Assembly (NCBI GenBank): GCA_900547965.1
Contig: URJE01000057.1
Coordinates: 1-11,196, forward strand
Reading direction: 5' to 3'
DNA: 11,196 nucleotides
DNA from: an uncultured Eggerthella sp.
Lineage (GTDB): Bacteria > Actinomycetota > Coriobacteriia > Coriobacteriales > Eggerthellaceae
Of the stretch, positions 6,899 through 11,196 are shown piece by piece. The notes under the pieces are model-generated. The model made no database searches and was not told the DNA's origin. It saw only the letters and a list, made by a program, of their open reading frames with translations. A program made the position numbers and the translations under genes. Within the stretch, counting starts at the first letter, position 1, and every line of letters starts with the position of its first letter.

Positions 6899-7088
6899 GC
6901 AAAAACAAAAATCCTCGCATCTTTGCAACTTTTTTTCGATTAGGGACTCCCTCCCGCCCCTGCAAAGCGAAAATAGGCAGTTTTATGGCCAATTATCCGC
7001 GTTTTCACGCCCCGACTCGCGATATGGAACCACGCAACAATCCGCAATCGCAAAAAAGTTGCAATTCGAGCCATTTTTTTTGTTTTCG
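6899..7088. repeat. ~190-bp element bounded by imperfect ~42-bp inverted repeats
   Basis: The inner arms match over 19 bp with one mismatch: ttgcaact... at 6923-6941 against the reverse complement of 7046-7064. The similarity continues outward imperfectly through a cgag block and an A-tract/T-tract with aaaaC/Gtttt, to about 6899 and 7088. The internal ~104 bp encode nothing recognisable. The form is that of a miniature inverted-repeat element or a long folded RNA. No clear target-site duplication is visible. Confidence 0.55.
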
Positions 7089-7182
7089 AGCTCCCGGAAC
7101 GGCTTTCGGCAGCACTATAGGCGGGACGGCCTGGGTGCAATGCTATGAACGGTGCGGGCGCAGCGTTCTATGGGCAAGACGA

Positions 7183-7278
7183 TCGGGTGCGGCGCCGTGG
7201 AGAGCGATCTGGTCACGGTGCCACAGGCAGTCGGATGCGGCGCCGTGGGGAGCAACCCAAACAGAGCGGCCACAGAAC
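7183..7278. repeat. Two-copy 48-bp period repeat
   Basis: A 23-bp block containing tgcggcgccgtgg lies at 7183-7205 and again at 7231-7253 with two mismatches, giving a 48-bp period. The second halves of the two units are only loosely similar. Confidence 0.7.
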
Positions 7279-7362
7279 GGCAACGCTGGACGGGCATGGA
7301 GGACATGCACAAGACAACACTCGAAACACACCTAGTAGCCTGCGGGCTTACAGCGAAAAATG

Positions 7363-7392
7363 AAAAAGGCGCCCGCACAATGCGGACGCCTT
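7363..7392 (-). terminator. Rho-independent terminator of rpmE
   Basis: On the minus strand AAGGCGTCCGC pairs with GCGGGCGCCTT (arms 7382-7392 and 7366-7376), an 11-bp stem with one U-G wobble and a 5-nt loop. TTTTT follows the stem (7363-7367), and a second T-run lies just beyond. It begins ~20 nt after the rpmE stop. Confidence 0.9.
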
Positions 7393-7413
7393 CGTCTGAA
7401 CACAAACTAAATG

Positions 7414-7878
7414 CTATTCAGCAGCGTTCTCTGCAACCTCAGCAGCAACAGCTTCTTCAGCAGCCTCTTCTGCTTCGCCTTCTGCAACAACAGCAGCAGC
7501 CTCAGCCTCCGCAGCAGCCTTAGCAGCTTCTGCTTCAGCCTTCTTGGCGAACTCAGCAGCACGAGCAGCCTTGGCAGCAGCCTTAGCCTCACGTTCTGCC
7601 TTCTTAGCAGCCTCGGCGGCCTCGATAGCAGCAGCACGCTCTGCCTTCTTAGCAGCTTCGCGAGCAGCAACAGCCTCGGTAGCAGCACCGAACTTGTTAG
7701 CGAAGCGCTGTACACGTCCGCCAGAGTCGATCAGCTTCTGCTGGCCGGTGAAGAACGGATGGCAAGCGTTGCAGATGTCAACGCGAATCTCCGACTTCGT
7801 GGAGCGAGTCTGGAAGGTGTTGCCGCAGGTGCAGGTTACCGTGCAGTCAACGTACTCGGGATGGATATCTTTTTTCAT
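7414..7878 (-). CDS. rpmE: 50S ribosomal protein bL31 with a ~90-residue Ala/Glu/Lys tail
   Basis: The first ~64 residues are a standard zinc-binding bL31: MKKDIHPEY, the four cysteines C16, C18, C36 and C39, CHPFFTGQQK at 39-48 and GGRVQRFANKFG at 53-64. bL31 bridges the 50S central protuberance and the 30S head. Known bL31 proteins are usually 65-90 aa; this one is 154 aa. Residues 65-154 are nearly all Ala, Glu, Lys and Arg, mixed-charge at first (about 68-120) and strongly acidic at the end, and look like one long helix or coiled coil. The ATG at 7878 has AAGGAG 5 nt upstream. A promoter, a leader hairpin and a terminator make it look monocistronic. The cysteines mark the zinc-containing paralogue, as opposed to the zinc-free one induced under zinc limitation. 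Confidence 0.96.
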   Translation of the reverse strand: MKKDIHPEYVDCTVTCTCGNTFQTRSTKSEIRVDICNACHPFFTGQQKLIDSGGRVQRFANKFGAATEAVAAREAAKKAERAAAIEAAEAAKKAEREAKAAAKAARAAEFAKKAEAEAAKAAAEAEAAAVVAEGEAEEAAEEAVAAEVAENAAE

Positions 7879-7894
7879 TGGTTCTCCTTACTAT

Positions 7895-7915
7895 GCCTTG
7901 GTTTCCGACCAAGGC
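7895..7915 (-). promoter_or_regulatory. rpmE leader hairpin, candidate bL31 autoregulatory leader
   Basis: GCCTTGGT (7908-7915 on the minus strand) pairs perfectly with ACCAAGGC (7895-7902) around the loop CGGAA, in a leader of roughly 45 nt. The ribosome binding site AAGGAG follows ~6 nt after the stem. No T-run follows, so it is not a terminator. Comparative RNA studies have proposed ribosomal-protein L31 leaders in several phyla, and I recall a Coriobacteria class; whether this matches that class needs a covariance-model search. Confidence 0.55.
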
Positions 7916-7930
7916 GAGATAAGCCTACTT

Positions 7931-7958
7931 AGTATAGCGCAGGAGCGCGCTTTCGCAA
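7931..7958 (-). promoter_or_regulatory. Sigma-70-type promoter for rpmE
   Basis: On the minus strand TTGCGA (7953-7958) and TATACT (7931-7936) are separated by 16 nt. They match consensus at four and five of six positions. Transcription would begin near 7924, just before the leader hairpin. Confidence 0.7.
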
Positions 7959-8042
7959 GGTGGTTAAGCTTTCTTCCCTGTTCCTTCATAACGCCCCACC
8001 TAAAAGAAGTGTCGCAAAGTGCAAGAGGGCTACACAACGGAA

Positions 8043-8139
8043 AGAGCCCCGTATGTTGAGCCGAATCCTCCGCGTTGCTCCTGGAGACAGCGATTCATTC
8101 CAAGAGCACAAGGGAGGTCGGCATATGTTGCGAGGCTCT
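8043..8139 (-). ncRNA. Possible rod-shaped structured RNA between metG and rpmE
   Basis: Read on the minus strand, nested pairs form a rod: AGAGCC/GGCTCT (8134-8139 with 8043-8048), CCGA/TCGG (8118-8121 with 8061-8064), CCTCC/GGAGG (8113-8117 with 8067-8071) and GCTCTTGGA/TCCAGGAGC (8099-8107 with 8077-8085, one U-G). These are separated by internal loops and capped by a ~13-nt loop. It lacks the conserved apical motif of SRP RNA and is short for 6S RNA. It may simply be part of the metG 3' UTR. No promoter or clear terminator was found for it. Confidence 0.25.
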
Positions 8140-8147
8140 TCGGGGGT

Positions 8148-10181
8148 CTATTTCTTTTTGATCTGGCTGGGATGGAACTTGAAGAAGTCGGTGCGCGGAG
8201 GGAGATCACGCACGCGATGACGATGCTCGTCGAGCTCCATAGCGTTGCACAGCTCTTCCATGCTGTCGAAATCGTAATTCCAGCTGAAGAAATCCTCGAA
8301 CTCGAAATTCATATAGTCGCAGATGCGCTCGGTGCCACGCGGGACAACCGGATGCATCAGCAACGTTGCGATGCGCAGCAGATAGAACGAATCGACCAAT
8401 ACCTGACGGCGTGCATCAGCATCTCCATTGGCTTCCGCCTCGCGAATACCGCTTGACCAATACTTATTGGCGTAGCGAATGAACTCATCCATCAAAGCCA
8501 TGATGGAATGGAGGTCGACGTGATACATCAGCTCTTCGTACTTGTGCATGGTTTTGTTCACCCTGGCAAGCACCTCGGTGCTCACTGCCCCAAGAGGCAT
8601 ATACCCCTCGAAGCTCTTTGCCGCCTCATAGAAGCAGCTACGCGCCAAACGGTTAAACACCTTGGTAAGAAGCGCGCCTTCCTTCAAGGCAGGGTCGGCA
8701 ACACGCGGATCTTCGCGCTTTTCAGGGTCAGGGTCGAAGATCTTCGGCTTGAATCCTACCGATTTCTGATCGAGCGCTAACGCGAGGAAATGAGCGCGAA
8801 GCTGCTCAGAGGTATAGTGCTCCAAAAGCTCGTCTGCCGTAGGCGGTTTCACCGAACCAGATGAAGAGGCCTTCTTGTCACCAAACAGAATATGATGGTT
8901 GGCAATAAGCTTTGTCTGCTGCAATTCACCCTCAGGAGCATCGGCGACCACAGGCTGCTTTTCCTGAAGGGCGGCAAACAAGGCGGGTTGGGCAACGCCA
9001 TAGAAGTACAAGTTGTCCTGGCCGATGAACTGATATACCTTTGCATCTTTTTTGCACCAGAAAGAGCGCCATGCCGAGCGCGAAAGGCCACGATCGTCGT
9101 TGCGCGCCATAGTAAAGGAAAGCGGCGCCCAAAGGCTTTCGGGCCAACACCATACCGTGAGACCATCTACCCCATCGATTTCGGGAACGGGCACGCCCCA
9201 TTCGACGTTGCCGGAAATGCGGAAGGGCACCAATGCCTTACCGGTGCGGAAGCGAATGTTCGCATCGGCCAATATGGTACGCGCTTTATCGCGATCGTAA
9301 ACGTTCTCGAATTCGATCTCGAAACTTTGCTTGCCCTTGGCGGCATCGCGGTACACATGCGTGGGCAATTTGTCTGCAATTTCCTGGTATTTGTCATGCA
9401 GTTCCACCTTGATGTAAATGATAGGCGGAACCAGGAATTCCTTGATGGTTTTGGTAACAACCGGGCGAATGCATGGATCGTCTTCCAGGGCATCAACGTA
9501 ATCGCGAACTACGTTGGACATGCCAGGCAAGTCGAAGTACCAATTACGCACCTCGCGCATTTCCGGCACCGTGCCCGAAACCGAGGAAATCGGGTTGATG
9601 AGATCAACCGGGTCGTACTGATGGCCCAAATCGCATTCATCGGCATAGGCTTTTTCGCTTTTGCAGCCCTGAACAGGACAATGCCCCACTACCTGACGGC
9701 CATTCAGGAACATACCTTCCTGGGCATCGTAGAACTGAAGGGTGCTTTCCAAATGCAGGAACCCTTTTTCATGGAGGCGCTGTACGAAAGCAGCCGAAAT
9801 GGAGCGATGAACCTCACCGCAATGGCCGAGGCCGCTGCCCTCGTACACATCAAGGCTGATGTCGTACGCATCAAGCGTTGCCTTCTGACGATCATGGTTG
9901 CGGCGAACGTAATCCTCCAGGGTTCCCTCGAAAGAACCGGATTCAACTTCCTTGCGATATCCCTCTTCGATAGGAGAGCCAAAGCAATCAGTACCAGAGA
10001 CGAATACCACGTTTTCAGAGCCGATGCGATCGCGGAGGAAGCGAGCATAGCAGTCGGCGGGTACGAAGACGCCACCCACATGACCAAAATGCAGAGACTT
10101 GTTGCCATAGGGCATGCCTGCCGTTACAACGGCACGCTTCGGCCATTCGATACGTTCTTTCTTATTTTGCGATGGAGCCAT
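8148..10181 (-). CDS. Divergent methionyl-tRNA-synthetase-like class I protein with an inserted segment
   Basis: The MetRS plan is visible: a Rossmann start with MPYGNKSLHFGH (the HIGH site is HFGH, 31-34), GTD at 63-65, a zinc-knuckle-like segment with C168, C173, C183 and possibly H187, WYFDL at 214-218, WGVPVP at 328-333, FIGQDN at 385-390, and a helical anticodon domain from ~500. The 677 aa end without an EMAP/Trbp-like domain. Several MetRS hallmarks differ. GTDEHG is GTDCFG. The VWxDAPIGY region reads VWCWPESLW. FIGKDIxxFH is FIGQDNLYFY. KMSKS is replaced by KKASSSG (436-442). About 65 extra residues (~252-318) precede WGVPVP. The catalytic core may still adenylate an amino acid, but the substrate is uncertain; it could be the only MetRS, a paralogue or a drug-resistant variant. 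The ATG at 10181 has GGAG upstream and overlaps the sppA-like gene by 20 bp. Confidence 0.85.
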   Translation of the reverse strand: MAPSQNKKERIEWPKRAVVTAGMPYGNKSLHFGHVGGVFVPADCYARFLRDRIGSENVVFVSGTDCFGSPIEEGYRKEVESGSFEGTLEDYVRRNHDRQKATLDAYDISLDVYEGSGLGHCGEVHRSISAAFVQRLHEKGFLHLESTLQFYDAQEGMFLNGRQVVGHCPVQGCKSEKAYADECDLGHQYDPVDLINPISSVSGTVPEMREVRNWYFDLPGMSNVVRDYVDALEDDPCIRPVVTKTIKEFLVPPIIYIKVELHDKYQEIADKLPTHVYRDAAKGKQSFEIEFENVYDRDKARTILADANIRFRTGKALVPFRISGNVEWGVPVPEIDGVDGLTVWCWPESLWAPLSFTMARNDDRGLSRSAWRSFWCKKDAKVYQFIGQDNLYFYGVAQPALFAALQEKQPVVADAPEGELQQTKLIANHHILFGDKKASSSGSVKPPTADELLEHYTSEQLRAHFLALALDQKSVGFKPKIFDPDPEKREDPRVADPALKEGALLTKVFNRLARSCFYEAAKSFEGYMPLGAVSTEVLARVNKTMHKYEELMYHVDLHSIMALMDEFIRYANKYWSSGIREAEANGDADARRQVLVDSFYLLRIATLLMHPVVPRGTERICDYMNFEFEDFFSWNYDFDSMEELCNAMELDEHRHRVRDLPPRTDFFKFHPSQIKKK

Positions 10182-11196
10182 TGCTCTCCAACTCCTTCAA
10201 CGCTGAAGCCAACTGGTCAGCGGAAATAGACTTATTTTCAGATATCAGGTCGAGCAGGGTGGAAATATCATCCGAGCTATTCTGCCTGAGATTCACCGTT
10301 TCATAATCGGACGCGTGCCCCGCAAGCTCAGCTGCATATTCGATAGCGTCTTCCTTCGTGCCAATCTCATCGGCAAGACCGTTTTCCACGGCATCAGTCC
10401 CAGTAAACGTGAGGCCCGTAGCCAAGGCACGCACTGCGTCGACAGACATATTACGACCATCGGCAACGGTCTGGATGAACGTTTCGTTGATCTGGTCTAC
10501 CTGAGCCTGATAATATGCCCGCTCTTCATCGGTAAGCTTGCGCGTACCGTAGGTGGAATCCTTGCTTTCGGCAGAGATAATATCTTCCGCAGAGATGCCG
10601 AGCATGCTCATCAGTCCCGAATAATCGACCAACTGCATAGCGGTGCCAATTGCGCCGATGGCAGTGGTGCGCGCCGTGAAGATGTAATCCGCCTGACTGG
10701 AAATCTCATAAGCAGCGCTCGCGTTGGTGGAAGCGCTCGAGACCACTACCGGCTTGCCCGTGTCCTCTCGAAATTCCTTCACATAGGTGGCCATTTCCTC
10801 GCCGGCGGTAGCCACACCGCCCCCTGAGTTCACGCGCAGCACAACTGCAATGATCCTGCTATCGCTTGCAGCAACGTCAAGCTGCTGCTTTAGGCCATCG
10901 GGGCTGTTCGTTGTGCCGTCATACTGAATAGTGCTATCGATATCGATAACCGCAACCGTATTCGGGAACAGCGGTTCGCTGTCGTAGGAGCTTGACCCGC
11001 CCAGACCGGCGATGGCTGAAGTGCAAGACACGATGCCGAAAACCGACACCAGGCACACCGCAACAATTGCGACGAGCGCCACAATCCATCCGCGGGATTT
11101 GCGGGGCTCTTTCCGAGCAACGGTTGACGCCGCAGCAGATTGCGGCGCTTGCTCGAACGGGGGCTGGGGCGCAGGCTGCCCATACCCTACTGGCGG
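10162..11196 (-). CDS. sppA: Signal peptide peptidase SppA-like, S49 family (5' end outside the window)
   Basis: A membrane-anchored serine protease that cleaves remnant signal peptides or other membrane-associated peptides. The frame stays open to the right edge, so at least 344 residues are present and the true start is not visible; the GTG at 11082 lies inside the membrane segment and is not a credible start. Visible residues 1-36 are cytoplasmic-looking and rich in Pro, Gln and Ala, ending in basic RKEPRKSRG. A transmembrane anchor follows (37-57). Then come NTVAVIDIDSTIQYDG, the RVNSGGGV motif, the nucleophile Ser in NASAAYE (visible residue 160) and the general-base Lys in ESKDSTYG (visible residue 212). 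The 52-residue Ser-Lys spacing equals that of the B. subtilis SppA dyad (S147/K199). The usual ASGGYY reads ASAAYE. IVSC at the end of the anchor resembles a lipobox. The stop overlaps the metG-like start. Confidence 0.92.
   Translation of the reverse strand, partial: PPVGYGQPAPQPPFEQAPQSAAASTVARKEPRKSRGWIVALVAIVAVCLVSVFGIVSCTSAIAGLGGSSSYDSEPLFPNTVAVIDIDSTIQYDGTTNSPDGLKQQLDVAASDSRIIAVVLRVNSGGGVATAGEEMATYVKEFREDTGKPVVVSSASTNASAAYEISSQADYIFTARTTAIGAIGTAMQLVDYSGLMSMLGISAEDIISAESKDSTYGTRKLTDEERAYYQAQVDQINETFIQTVADGRNMSVDAVRALATGLTFTGTDAVENGLADEIGTKEDAIEYAAELAGHASDYETVNLRQNSSDDISTLLDLISENKSISADQLASALKELESNGSIAK

Larger units (their letters stand above)
6471..7362. other. Long intergenic interval with degenerate repeats and no credible gene
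   Basis: Several open frames cross this ~890 bp on both strands, but they encode biased, repeat-derived sequence (Cys/Arg/Ala- or Arg/Pro/Ser-rich) with no recognisable domain or convincing ribosome binding site. The interval holds a 28-bp tandem repeat, a perfect 11-bp hairpin, a 16-bp direct repeat, a ~190-bp inverted-repeat element and a 48-bp period repeat. The rpmE terminator lies just to its right. Base composition changes along it, with a GC-rich left part and A/T tracts near 6840-7090. Confidence 0.7.

Noticed and set aside
6510..6992. Cys/Arg-rich minus-strand open frames in the gap
   Set aside because: They are built from the 28-bp and related repeats, overlap in several frames at once, and lack a start signal or domain.
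6658..7335. 225-codon plus-strand open frame in the gap
   Set aside because: Its Arg/Ser/Pro-rich product arises from repeats and it shows no convincing ribosome binding site.
8043..8139. SRP (4.5S) RNA or a tRNA
   Set aside because: The conserved GGAA-type apical motif of SRP RNA is missing, and no cloverleaf with anticodon and T arms can be drawn.
8892..10229. 445-codon plus-strand open frame
   Set aside because: It is antisense to the metG-like gene and has no motifs or ribosome binding site.
11080..11082. GTG as the start of the sppA-like gene
   Set aside because: It lies inside the transmembrane segment, and the frame continues upstream with a basic flank typical of the region before an anchor.

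Overview
Every gene I can support in this window lies on the minus strand, so transcription runs from the right edge to the left. The window looks like a moderately GC-rich chromosomal core region of an actinobacterium. My best guess is a Coriobacteriia (Eggerthellales-like) gut or oral anaerobe. That placement is an inference from three things: FAD-dependent ThyX, a flavin reductase fused to a rubredoxin domain (typical of anaerobes), and alanine/lysine-rich tails on housekeeping proteins. No rRNA, tRNA, CRISPR array, phage gene or intact insertion sequence was seen.

Layout in transcription order: (1) A 5'-truncated sppA-like S49 signal peptide peptidase (10162-11196, open to the window edge). 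Its last codons overlap the start of (2) a highly divergent methionyl-tRNA-synthetase-like protein (8148-10181). (3) A 270-bp gap holding a possible rod-shaped RNA fold and then a clear rpmE promoter and leader hairpin. (4) rpmE, ribosomal protein bL31 with a roughly 90-residue Ala/Glu/Lys tail (7414-7878), closed by a good intrinsic terminator. (5) About 890 bp without a credible gene, full of degenerate tandem and inverted repeats. (6) An unknown 200-residue Ala/Lys-rich protein with a PGPG hydrophobic hairpin (5868-6470). (7) A flavin reductase-rubredoxin fusion (5126-5791), whose 3' region carries a 24-bp tandem repeat followed by an excellent intrinsic terminator. (8) thyX (4179-4859), preceded by a leader with two mutually exclusive hairpins. 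(9) A DUF1385/YqhQ membrane protein with a ~120-residue insertion (2841-4169), 9 bp after thyX. (10) An archaeal-like type IA topoisomerase (14-2557) with four C4 zinc ribbons and a lysine/alanine tail.

How the genes fit together: sppA-metG and thyX-DUF1385 are tightly spaced pairs that probably share messages. rpmE appears monocistronic with its own promoter, leader and terminator. The flavin reductase-rubredoxin gene also has a candidate promoter and a terminator. The functions are mostly housekeeping (dTMP synthesis, DNA topology, translation, membrane proteolysis) plus one redox enzyme.

The most interesting item is the MetRS-like protein. It has the general MetRS architecture, but its methionine-pocket motifs are replaced, its KMSKS loop is changed, and about 65 residues are inserted just before the WGxPVP motif. 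Other points worth a second look are the lineage-specific tails or insertions in four proteins and the repeat-rich 6.5-7.3 kb interval.
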